Shown: one piece after another, positions 1 to 6,778 of the stretch
How the letters are laid out: each line of letters begins with the position of its first letter
Numbering within the stretch: the first letter of the stretch is position 1
Assembly: GCA_009704555.1 (NCBI GenBank)
Contig: WLDY01000020.1
Span: 1 to 8,706, forward strand
DNA from: Actinomycetota bacterium
Lineage (GTDB): Bacteria > Actinomycetota > Actinomycetes > Nanopelagicales > Nanopelagicaceae
Length of the DNA: 8,706 bases
Reading direction: 5' to 3'
The notes under the pieces: model-generated
Told to the model about the DNA's origin: nothing
Databases searched by the model: none
Seen by the model: only the letters and a program-made list of their open reading frames with translations
Made by a program: the position numbers and the translations under genes

Positions 1-917
1 AGTCGCTTCGAGTTGTAGTTCAACTTAGGAAGACTCGCCAACCCCCACCAGCCTTCATAGCCATGTTCGACGCTCTTATCCCAATAGAAGAAACTCCGCT
101 CGGCTGACTTTCGATCCTTGATGGCCTGCTTGAGCCACCGATGTCCAGCTCCGCAGTGATTCGTAGTCAAGTCCCCCATGATCTTGATGCCCGACTTTTC
201 GGCGGCGGTGCGAAGTTTGATCAGAGACTCATCTCCACCCAAGAGTGGATCGACATGGTCGAATGAGGATGCGTCGTATCGGTGGGTAGAGCGGGCGGGG
301 AAGAATGGCGTGAAGTAGATGCCATTCGCTCCAAGTTCCTCGATGTGGCTCAACCGCTCTCGCACACCATCAAGGTCACCACCGAAATACTCGATACCTG
401 TGCTCTCGTCTCGACCCTTCGGTAGGTCGCCCCAATCCCTTGGGACGAAGCGATCAGGTCTCTCCTTCCGATACTTCCCCGTGGTCGCAAAGCGATCGGG
501 GAAGATTTGATAGAAGACGGAGCGTCGGATCCAACGAGGATATTCCCGCATCGCAAGGAGTTGGAAGTCCTCTGCGCTAGTGACATCGTGATTTTGTACC
601 CCTCGTGCAGTCAGCCATCGATAGCGGTCACCATCGATCAAGAGGAATCGATAACTCGTCTTCCTATTGATGATCGGGGAATCGACACTCCACCACTGCT
701 CTCGTGAACCCTTGGGGAGATCAGCCGATCTCACCATCGGAAAGAATCGTGGTTCACCATCGTGATAGATCCGAAGGACCGCCTCCTTGATCGGAAACTC
801 TTCACCAGCGCGGAAACGAAAGGTCACATACTCGCCTAACTCTGGCGAGCTCGTACTCAAATAGAGCTCACTGCCATCATGGTGTGGGGATCGAAAGAGT
901 GATCGGTTTCGACTCAT
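1..917 (-). CDS. GH13 neopullulanase/cyclomaltodextrinase-like enzyme, 3' end missing
   Basis: The visible 305 codons are the N-terminal part of an alpha-amylase superfamily (GH13) enzyme; the gene runs off the left edge. Residues about 15-120 look like a beta-sandwich of the CBM34 type. The catalytic barrel starts near 134 with the YQIFPDRF signature, followed by FGGDLDGV (178-185), TPFFPARSTHRYD (203-215) and conserved region I, DLTTNH (249-254). The nucleophile and acid/base residues lie outside the window, so activity cannot be judged. No signal peptide is visible, so it is probably cytoplasmic and splits imported maltodextrins or cyclodextrins. The ATG at 917 is chosen because AAAGGAG (924-930) lies six bases upstream; this start puts 41 bp of overlap with the preceding amylase gene. 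The exact specificity (neopullulanase, maltogenic amylase, cyclomaltodextrinase or alpha-glucosidase) cannot be separated here. Family assignment is firm. Confidence 0.9.
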   Translation of the reverse strand, partial: MSRNRSLFRSPHHDGSELYLSTSSPELGEYVTFRFRAGEEFPIKEAVLRIYHDGEPRFFPMVRSADLPKGSREQWWSVDSPIINRKTSYRFLLIDGDRYRWLTARGVQNHDVTSAEDFQLLAMREYPRWIRRSVFYQIFPDRFATTGKYRKERPDRFVPRDWGDLPKGRDESTGIEYFGGDLDGVRERLSHIEELGANGIYFTPFFPARSTHRYDASSFDHVDPLLGGDESLIKLRTAAEKSGIKIMGDLTTNHCGAGHRWLKQAIKDRKSAERSFFYWDKSVEHGYEGWWGLASLPKLNYNSKR

Positions 918-2850
918 AGCGCTCTCCTTTCGATGAAACGACGAGAGCTTTCACTCGCCTTTCTCCTGAGTATTGATTGGGATCGACATAGACATTGAAA
1001 GGTCGATTGAGATCTACACCTAATGAACGCCAAGAAGACCCATCTTCGATGAAGAACTCTGCTCTCGAAAGGTCGTCGCTCTTCACCGAAGCTGTGACCT
1101 TCTGGAACCCAGTCAAGAAGTCCTCTTTCGCCGTCAGACCTCCTAAGGTGATGCGAGTCTCCGTGATCTCACGCTTTGCTTCAAGCACGAGAGTAGAAAG
1201 TGGCGGCATGACTACCTCCACAGAAGTTCCACGAGCACTCACCTTCGCTTTACCAAAGATCTCTCGCCATGAGGATCGAGTCGCAGTGGGAATGAGGGCG
1301 GTTGAGGTCTTGGCCGAGTTATTGAAGATGACGAGGTACTCACGAGATGAATCATGATCCCGCTTTGAGAGAGCGAAGATGGGACCTTTCGCGAGCCGCA
1401 CCTGCATCTGACCATTTGAAAGTGCTGGGTATTCGCTTCGCAACTTCGCCAAACGTGCCAAGTATCGAGATATGGGATGTGACCGCTCTGAGAAGGAGTC
1501 GCGAGAACCTATCGGTTCACTTCCAACCCTCTTCTCTGTCTTCCACATCGTCACCTTGGTCGCGAACATGTCCTGCCGGGCGCGCTGATCATTGCCATTC
1601 TCGGAGCCGGTCATTCCTACCTCGTCGCCGTAGTAGACGACGGGTATCCCTCGACTCAGGTAAAGGAGCGCATGGGCCAACTTCACTCGAGGAAGCAACT
1701 CCGAATCAGGGTTCCTCTTCTTCCCTTCGATCAGGAACGCCACCCGACCCATATCGTGGTTTCCAAGGAAGGTGACCAAGTTCTGTGCTGATGAGTTCGC
1801 AGTCGTGTAGTAATCGTCATACTCGAAGAGATTTCGTAACGTCTCCCCACCAGAGCTTGCTGCTGCATATTCCACGGCAACTCGCTGGAATGGGAAGTCG
1901 AGGACGGTTTGGATCTGATTGATCCTCACGAAGTTCATCAACTCGATCGGTACCGTCTCCCATACCTCACCGAAGATGGTGAAGTCAGAGATACCTCTCG
2001 ACGTAGCACTCGTACGAATCAATGGATCCCAACGCTTGAAGAACTCGTTGTCGAGATGTCTTGCCGTATCGACTCGGAATCCCACGAAGCCATACCTCTT
2101 GATCCACTCACCGTAGACATCGGCGAAACCTCTGTAGACGACCTCTTTCTCGGTGGCCAAGTCATCCAAGCCATAGAAATCACCATCTCGCATACAGGAG
2201 CCCTCGCTCCAACAGCTGCGCATATCTCCAACGTTGTGATAGTTGGCGATGTCGTTGAGCCAGGCAGGATTCTTGATCTCCTTGTACTTCTCTGGGATGT
2301 AGGCCCTTCTTCCCTCGTACCAGACGATGTCGCCGGTGTGGTTTGTGACCACATCGAGAACCAACTTCAGCCCTAACTTCTTCGCGCATGCACTCAATCT
2401 CTCCAGATCCTGATTGCTGCCAAGGCGCGGTTCGACATTTAGGAAATCGACTCCCCAGTAGCCGTGATATCCCGCGCCACCTTCAGTCGGAGGTTGCTGC
2501 ACCACAAGTGGTGTGAGCCAGATGGTGGTGAAACCCAACCGCTTCAATCGCACCAAACCATCGTCCTTCGCATCTCTTGGATCACAACTTCCGGTCAGAC
2601 CTTTGAGATCACCGCCATGGAAGAAAGCGGTATGTGTTGGGTCAAATCCAGGACCTTGGTCGTTGCTTGGATCGCCATTGCGATACCGATCTGGCATCAC
2701 GAAGTAGATGACCTCGCGATCAAGACCTGTTCGGGGAACATCGATCTGACTTTGGTTCGCCCTTGATTGCAGAGCCAATGGAGTTGTGAGGATGAGAGCG
2801 AGAGCGGTGGCTGTGACCACCAGAGAGTTGAAGATGTAGCGAGGGCTCAT
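877..2850 (-). CDS. Secreted GH13 alpha-amylase
   Basis: A 657-residue extracellular glycoside hydrolase expected to cut internal alpha-1,4 bonds of starch or glycogen. Residues 1-32 form a signal peptide with a hydrophobic core (VVTATALALILTTPLAL) and no lipobox Cys, so the protein is probably released. The GH13 barrel spans about 46-470. All four conserved regions are seen: DVVTNH (166-171), GFRVDTARH (257-265, nucleophile D261), EVWE (295-298, acid/base E295) and FLGNHD (361-366, transition-state D366). C213 and C219 could form a disulfide in the loop-rich domain B. A beta C-terminal domain (about 480-560) is followed by a further beta-rich domain of about 90 residues (568-657) of unknown role. 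The ATG overlaps the malG stop by 4 bp (ATGA), and the SD before it is poor, so translation is likely coupled. Pullulanase-like activity cannot be excluded. Confidence 0.93.
   Translation of the reverse strand: MSPRYIFNSLVVTATALALILTTPLALQSRANQSQIDVPRTGLDREVIYFVMPDRYRNGDPSNDQGPGFDPTHTAFFHGGDLKGLTGSCDPRDAKDDGLVRLKRLGFTTIWLTPLVVQQPPTEGGAGYHGYWGVDFLNVEPRLGSNQDLERLSACAKKLGLKLVLDVVTNHTGDIVWYEGRRAYIPEKYKEIKNPAWLNDIANYHNVGDMRSCWSEGSCMRDGDFYGLDDLATEKEVVYRGFADVYGEWIKRYGFVGFRVDTARHLDNEFFKRWDPLIRTSATSRGISDFTIFGEVWETVPIELMNFVRINQIQTVLDFPFQRVAVEYAAASSGGETLRNLFEYDDYYTTANSSAQNLVTFLGNHDMGRVAFLIEGKKRNPDSELLPRVKLAHALLYLSRGIPVVYYGDEVGMTGSENGNDQRARQDMFATKVTMWKTEKRVGSEPIGSRDSFSERSHPISRYLARLAKLRSEYPALSNGQMQVRLAKGPIFALSKRDHDSSREYLVIFNNSAKTSTALIPTATRSSWREIFGKAKVSARGTSVEVVMPPLSTLVLEAKREITETRITLGGLTAKEDFLTGFQKVTASVKSDDLSRAEFFIEDGSSWRSLGVDLNRPFNVYVDPNQYSGERRVKALVVSSKGERYESKPITLSIPTP
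924..930 (-). promoter_or_regulatory. Shine-Dalgarno inside the upstream gene that sets the GH13 start
   Basis: AAAGGAG on the minus strand lies six bases before the ATG at 917 and entirely inside the last codons of the upstream amylase gene. It decides the start of the downstream gene and implies initiation on mRNA still being translated for the amylase. Confidence 0.75.
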
Positions 2851-3698
2851 CCCTTGACGGAACCTGCAGTCAATCCACTGATGATGTAGCGCTGGAGACT
2901 AAGGAAGATGATGACGATCGGGATGGAAGCGATGATTGATCCTGCGGCGAACGGTCCCCAGTTCTCTGAGAACTGCCCGCCGATGAATTGCTGGAGACCG
3001 ACCGCGACAGTCCTACTCTCCATATCGACGAGGAAAAGCCGCGCCAAGATGAACTCGTTGAAGGTGCCGATGAAACTCAAGAGCGCCACCACTGCCAGGA
3101 CCGGAGCGGCAAGAGGGATGAAGATCAACCAATAGGTCTGCACTGGGGTCGCGCCATCGATCTTGGCAGCTTCATCGAGTTCGGTTGGGATCGAATCGAC
3201 GAAACCTTTGAGCAACCAGATGTTCACGCCCATCGCGCCACCTAGATAGATGAGGATCAAGCCGGCTTGCGTGCCAAGTCCTAGGCCAGGAGCGAAGGTA
3301 TAGACCCGCTCCATGATCACATAGACAGCAGAGAGCGCGAGGATCGCGGGGAACATCTGGATCAAGAGCAGGATTTGGATTCCTGCCTTCTTGCCCTTGA
3401 ATTTCAATCGGCTGAAAGCGAAAGCGGAGGCTGCTCCGACCACTACGGAGACGACTGCGACGAAAGAGGCGATCACGAGCGAGTTCTTCATCCAGGTCAT
3501 ATATGGGATTCGTTCGTCAGTGAAGAGCAGTTTGTAGTTCGCGAAGGAGATATCGGTCGGGATGAAAGAGGTGATCTTCAGGCTCCCACTCTCATTGAAC
3601 GATGTGATGACCACGAGATAGAGCGGAAAGAGCGCGAAGACGCACATGATGATTCCCGTGATGTGTCGCCACAGGTTCTCGCGGAGCCACTTGGTCAT
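2847..3698 (-). CDS. malG: Maltose/maltodextrin ABC transporter permease MalG
   Basis: A 283-residue inner-membrane subunit of a carbohydrate ABC importer (CUT1 family, BPD_transp_1 fold), pairing with MalF. Six membrane segments are visible at about 12-34, 72-96, 107-130, 141-164, 195-215 and 250-272. The cytoplasmic EAA loop, which docks on the ATPase, reads ELDEAAKIDGA at 173-183 (E176, A177, A178, G182). Length is close to that of E. coli MalG (296). The ATG at 3698 overlaps the malF stop by 4 bp, and GGAGAG (3705-3710) gives it a reasonable ribosome binding site. The maltodextrin specificity rests on the neighbours: a P2-loop MalF upstream and two GH13 enzymes downstream. On its own it would be called only a CUT1 sugar permease. 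Confidence 0.92.
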   Translation of the reverse strand: MTKWLRENLWRHITGIIMCVFALFPLYLVVITSFNESGSLKITSFIPTDISFANYKLLFTDERIPYMTWMKNSLVIASFVAVVSVVVGAASAFAFSRLKFKGKKAGIQILLLIQMFPAILALSAVYVIMERVYTFAPGLGLGTQAGLILIYLGGAMGVNIWLLKGFVDSIPTELDEAAKIDGATPVQTYWLIFIPLAAPVLAVVALLSFIGTFNEFILARLFLVDMESRTVAVGLQQFIGGQFSENWGPFAAGSIIASIPIVIIFLSLQRYIISGLTAGSVKG

Positions 3699-5230
3699 GA
3701 GAAACTCTCCAACACCTTGGATCGCTTGACCCCATAGAGCGATATTGCGGCGACGATGAAGAAGATGATCACCGAGATCGCACTTGCAAGGCCTAAGTCT
3801 TGGATATTGCTACCGAAGGCGATCTGATAGGTGTAGCTGATCAAGATATCGGTAGCGCCGGCTATCTCGCCATCGAGCTGTTGTTTCGGTCCCCCGCCGG
3901 TGAGGAGATAGATGAGGTTGAAGTTATTGAAATTGAATGCGAAGGATGCGATCAAGAGTGGTGAGAGGATCTGTAGGAGAAGTGGGAGTGTGATGCGGCG
4001 GAAGACTTGCCTTGGATTCGCGCCATCGATCGCCGCTGCTTCCAACAATTCGCCTGGAATTGCTTGCAGCGAGCCGCTACAGACCAGGTAGAAATAGGGG
4101 AAGCCGAGCCAGAGATTGACCAGAATGACTGCGACGCGAGCGAATGTCGGATCCTGGAACCAAGCGATCTGCTGACCGAGGATCTCGTTGATGGCGCCGA
4201 ATTCGGTGTTGAACATACCGCCCCAGATCAAGATCGACATGATGCTCGGTACCGCATAGGGCAGGACGAGAATGGAGCGATAGATCCGGCGGCCCCGAAT
4301 CGGTTTGTTGAGAGCGAGGGCTAGCAGGAGACCAAAGGCGAACTGTGTGATTACGGTCAGCGATGCGAAGACCACGGTCCAGACGAATACGGAGAAGAGC
4401 GGCGTTCGGACGCGATCGTCCTGCACGAGGCGTGCGAAGTTGGAGAACCACGCCGGGTCGCGCCACCCAGGTTCTAATTTCTCTTCCGGGTCATCGACGT
4501 TGACATAGTTTCCATTGCCATTGTCGTCATAGAGAGCGCCAGTGATCAGACTTCGGAATTGGTCGGTCGGTTGTAGATACTCCAAAGTCTGTCGGAGGAC
4601 TACACCGACATTGAGGCTTTCGATGGTGAGGAAGTACTCCCCGTCGAACTTGAAACGTAGCGATGCGGCCTTGCTCGATGAGATCTTGCCTGGGGGAAGT
4701 GGAGTGAAATCCGGTGCTGACTGTGCGACACCGATCTCATCGATCTCAAGGCTCTCGGGATCGAGTGGGATCCGATCACTGACTGTGGAGATGAAGTAAC
4801 TTGAATTGTTGATATCCGATGCAAGGAGAGCGAACTCGCCACGATATCTGCCGACCACGATATCGAAAGCAGTCCCATCAGGATCGGATTCGACCGCGAG
4901 CGCCTTGATGCGCTCGATTGCCTGCTCTTTGCTGATGTAGTTGCCCGTGCGATAGTTGTAGGTCGACATCACCACGGTGTAGAGGATTGGAGTGATGACG
5001 AATGCAGTAAGGAGCAGTACGCCCGGTAGGAAGAATTTGAGTGGAACTCGCTTCTTGCTGAAGTAGGTGTAGTTGAGAAGGATGATGGCTATCGCTAAGA
5101 AGAGCGCGATTGCGTACTGCTCCTGAGCGAAGGCGCTCTGAGTGAGCATCAAGAGGACAGCGGTGATCAACGCCAAGGAGATCGCCTTGATGACGAAGGC
5201 GACTTTCCCTCGGATCAGCGTCGTCAGCAT
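3695..5230 (-). CDS. malF: Maltose/maltodextrin ABC transporter permease MalF with P2-like loop
   Basis: A 511-residue membrane permease, partner of MalG. It has the eight-segment plan of E. coli MalF (514 residues). Two N-terminal helices (about 12-35, 38-56) precede a third (66-88), then an extracytoplasmic region of about 185 residues (91-276) equivalent to the P2 loop that contacts MalE. Five more helices follow at about 277-307, 319-338, 363-385, 417-445 and 480-500. The EAA loop is LLEAAAIDGA at 395-404 (E397, G403). The region 241-285 resembles the family's conserved PGW...NF...TP...VFVWT stretch. Within it, DDNGNGNYVNVDD (235-247) looks like an EF-hand-type calcium loop. The ATG at 5230 has AAGGAG (5235-5240) four bases upstream. 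The gene is separated from malE by a hairpin-bearing gap and overlaps malG by 4 bp. Many simple CUT1 permeases of about 300 residues lack both the extra helices and the loop, which favours a true MalF. Confidence 0.92.
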   Translation of the reverse strand: MLTTLIRGKVAFVIKAISLALITAVLLMLTQSAFAQEQYAIALFLAIAIILLNYTYFSKKRVPLKFFLPGVLLLTAFVITPILYTVVMSTYNYRTGNYISKEQAIERIKALAVESDPDGTAFDIVVGRYRGEFALLASDINNSSYFISTVSDRIPLDPESLEIDEIGVAQSAPDFTPLPPGKISSSKAASLRFKFDGEYFLTIESLNVGVVLRQTLEYLQPTDQFRSLITGALYDDNGNGNYVNVDDPEEKLEPGWRDPAWFSNFARLVQDDRVRTPLFSVFVWTVVFASLTVITQFAFGLLLALALNKPIRGRRIYRSILVLPYAVPSIMSILIWGGMFNTEFGAINEILGQQIAWFQDPTFARVAVILVNLWLGFPYFYLVCSGSLQAIPGELLEAAAIDGANPRQVFRRITLPLLLQILSPLLIASFAFNFNNFNLIYLLTGGGPKQQLDGEIAGATDILISYTYQIAFGSNIQDLGLASAISVIIFFIVAAISLYGVKRSKVLESFS

Positions 5231-5274
5231 TGCACTCCTTCACGTGCCAGTAGGAAGTTCGACCATAAAGCCGG

Positions 5275-5317
5275 AGAGGGAACTAGCGTGGAATCTCCTC
5301 CCACACCAGTTCCCTCT
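5275..5317 (-). repeat. Strong inverted repeat (RNA hairpin) between malE and malF
   Basis: Perfect 10-bp arms AGAGGGAACT (5275-5284) and AGTTCCCTCT (5308-5317) enclose a second stem, GTGG (5288-5291) with CCAC (5301-5304). A symmetric 3x3 internal loop separates the two stems and a 9-base loop caps them. It is the only strong hairpin in the 139-bp gap. On the minus strand it is followed by CCGGCTTTATGG with no U-run, so it is not a canonical intrinsic terminator. The likely role is stabilising the malE 3' end or partial attenuation before malFG, keeping the binding protein in excess. Confidence 0.7.
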
Positions 5318-5343
5318 ACTTATCCTTCTTCGGACTTGCTCGA

Positions 5344-5357
5344 TTCCTATTTAGGAA
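5344..5357. repeat. Short palindrome just after malE
   Basis: TTCCTA and TAGGAA are exact inverted repeats separated by two bases (5344-5357), 12 bp beyond the malE stop codon. As RNA it would give only a short AU-rich hairpin after opening the innermost pairs. It could equally be a protein site or chance. Confidence 0.3.
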
Positions 5358-5369
5358 CCACTTGGATGA

Positions 5370-6617
5370 CTAGAGATCACCCTTTGCGAGAGCAAGGTTT
5401 GCGCGATAGATGGCAGCAAGCTTCCTTGCCTCAACTGTCGCGTCCTTGCCATCTACTAGCACAGCAGTCCAATAGGCAGGCAGTGAGTCCCAATAGCTCT
5501 TACCGCTAGGACCGTTCAGTACTGCGCCGACCTGTGGGACGCTCGCTGCAGCAGCTGCTGCACCGAAGCCCTTCTGACCAGCGGCAACAGATGCATCGTT
5601 CGCTGCACCCTTCTCAGCTGGTGGACGCTTCTCGATCTTCTGATAGGCGACTTGGCCTTCAGTTGATCCAAAGAAGTTGACGAGAAGTGACTTTGCAGCC
5701 GCCTCAAGTCCACGAGTCTTTGCAAAGGAAGTGAGCATCGCACCAGAGACGGAACCGAATGCCTTACCTGGTGAAGTCGCGTTGACTCCCGGTACTGGCA
5801 TCAAGTTCATAGTGAAGCCTTTGGCGGTGTAATCAGTCCACTCCCAGTTTCCGATGACTGCGAATGGCACAGTTCCGGCGAGGAAGTTGTCCTTGCAACC
5901 AGCATCAGTCGCGGGGAAGAAGCCATTGCTCTTGTTTCCATCGAGGAGATATGTCTTCACGTTGTTTCCAAAGGTGGTCGGGTTGAAGACGCGACCAGTG
6001 TTGATCGTTCCATTGGAGTTGAAGAAGTAGGCATCTGCACCAAGCGCGGAAGCGACTGAGTGTGCACCCCATGACATACCGCCACCTGCGACACAGAGAC
6101 CGGCCTTGAGGCTCTTGGAAGTCTTGTTCGCCTTGTAGTAATCGACCATCTCACCGAAGGTCTTCGGCGCGGTGGTGACCAACCTGGTGTTGTAGATCAT
6201 TGCGACGTTGTTGACGTCGACTGGGATTCCATAGAGCTTGCGCTTGTAGGAGAGGTCGTAGAACTGGCTTGGACTGAATCGCGCACGCTGTGCTGCGGTC
6301 AGTGTTAGCGGTGCCAACTTGCCGTTCTTGGCAAGAGTCGGAACCCAGTCATTTGCACCGACGACGATATCTGGACCAGTGGTCGCAGTCGCTTTATCGA
6401 TGGCATCCTTGAGGGCATCGAAGTTCGCGAACGCTCTGACGGTGACGGTGTAACCCTGAACCCAGTTGGTCTTCGCTTTCAGCGCTTCACGGATATTTGG
6501 TCCACGGGTCTCATCAGCCCAGACAACGATCTCAGTCGTTGCGCTTGAAGGGACAGTGAAGATTCCGGCACCAAGCACAGCCGCTAATGCGACTGCAAGT
6601 GTCTTGAATCGAAACAT
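5370..6617 (-). CDS. malE: Maltose/maltodextrin-binding protein MalE
   Basis: A 415-residue solute-binding protein of the extracellular sugar-binding family (cluster CUT1), which captures maltodextrins and delivers them to MalFG. Residues 1-26 form a signal peptide (MFRFKTLAVALAAVLGAG, then VPSSA) with a probable cleavage after A26. There is no Cys near the site, so it is not an evident lipoprotein. MalE-like landmarks are GPDIVVGANDWV (81-92), GIPVDVNNVAMIYN (130-143), PFAVIGNWEW (251-260) and SYWDSLPAYW (374-383). Tryptophans 33, 92, 183, 258, 260, 376 and 383 could stack on sugar rings. The ATG at 6617 is chosen because AGGAGA sits just upstream and the signal peptide begins there. An in-frame ATG at 6674 would add 19 charged residues and run through repeats. 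It is the first gene of the operon. The only two cysteines, C175 and C241, may pair. The sugar preference (maltose or longer) is not readable from sequence. Confidence 0.9.
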   Translation of the reverse strand: MFRFKTLAVALAAVLGAGIFTVPSSATTEIVVWADETRGPNIREALKAKTNWVQGYTVTVRAFANFDALKDAIDKATATTGPDIVVGANDWVPTLAKNGKLAPLTLTAAQRARFSPSQFYDLSYKRKLYGIPVDVNNVAMIYNTRLVTTAPKTFGEMVDYYKANKTSKSLKAGLCVAGGGMSWGAHSVASALGADAYFFNSNGTINTGRVFNPTTFGNNVKTYLLDGNKSNGFFPATDAGCKDNFLAGTVPFAVIGNWEWTDYTAKGFTMNLMPVPGVNATSPGKAFGSVSGAMLTSFAKTRGLEAAAKSLLVNFFGSTEGQVAYQKIEKRPPAEKGAANDASVAAGQKGFGAAAAAASVPQVGAVLNGPSGKSYWDSLPAYWTAVLVDGKDATVEARKLAAIYRANLALAKGDL

Positions 6618-6648
6618 GTTTCTCCTAATTTCCTTGCGTGCGAGGGTT

Positions 6649-6722
6649 CGCCACCATGCGATGGCGGATGGCATATTTCACTCCAGAATGGGCCAAAACG
6701 CCATGTATCGCCATGCGAGGCG
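6649..6722. promoter_or_regulatory. CGCC/GGCG repeats upstream of malE, possible operators
   Basis: Two related elements lie in the malE leader. The first has arms CGCCA (6649-6653) and TGGCG (6662-6666) around an inner palindrome, CCATGCGATGG (6654-6664). The second has CGCC (6709-6712) and GGCG (6719-6722) with ATGCGA between them. In addition CGCCATG is directly repeated at 6699-6705 and 6709-6715, one helical turn apart. Both elements share CGCCA, TGCGA and GGCGG in that order. Paired GC-rich palindromes in front of a sugar operon fit LacI- or ROK-type repressor sites, but no regulator gene is present and no known consensus is matched. Confidence 0.4.
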
Positions 6723-6751
6723 GTGGGGTGAGTAGGCGCTATGCCCGGATT

Positions 6752-6757
6752 GTTATA
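6752..6757 (-). promoter_or_regulatory. Candidate -10 box of the malE operon
   Basis: On the minus strand this reads TATAAC, five of six matches to the consensus, and is the best -10 hexamer in the 161-bp gap. No good -35 is seen at the usual distance; GTGACT sits 19 bases upstream across the citrate synthase stop codon. Transcription would start near 6745, leaving a leader of about 128 bases that contains the repeats at 6649-6722. Confidence 0.35.
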
Positions 6758-6761
6758 AAGG

Positions 6762-6778
6762 CTTCTCTTTCAGAAAAG
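6762..6778 (-). terminator. Weak hairpin immediately after citrate synthase
   Basis: Arms of seven bases (6762-6768 and 6772-6778) with a three-base loop begin directly after the citrate synthase stop. One position is C against A on the plus strand but becomes a G-U pair in the minus-strand RNA, so the full stem forms only in the transcript of that gene. It is followed by CCTTTATAA rather than a clean U-run, so termination would be modest at best. It overlaps the region where a -35 for malE would fall. Confidence 0.4.

Noticed and set aside
1347..1775. Plus-strand open frame of 142 codons opposite the amylase
   Set aside because: Low-complexity Ser/Arg-rich translation, no SD, and it lies antisense to a gene with all GH13 motifs.
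1909..2376. Plus-strand open frame of 155 codons opposite the amylase
   Set aside because: It is antisense to the catalytic barrel; the translation resembles no family I know, and the amylase frame explains the region fully.
4077..4466. Minus-strand frame of 129 codons inside malF
   Set aside because: Arg/Pro-rich out-of-frame reading of malF; the malF frame carries the membrane helices and the EAA loop here.
5231..5369. Intrinsic terminator ending the operon after malE
   Set aside because: The strong hairpin has no U-run, and malF follows on the same strand with its own SD and no clear promoter.
6618..6674. In-frame upstream ATG at 6674 for malE, giving a 434-residue protein
   Set aside because: It has no SD at the right spacing, it would put charged residues before a normal signal peptide, and it would run through the repeat elements. 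The ATG at 6617 has AGGAGA and begins the signal peptide.
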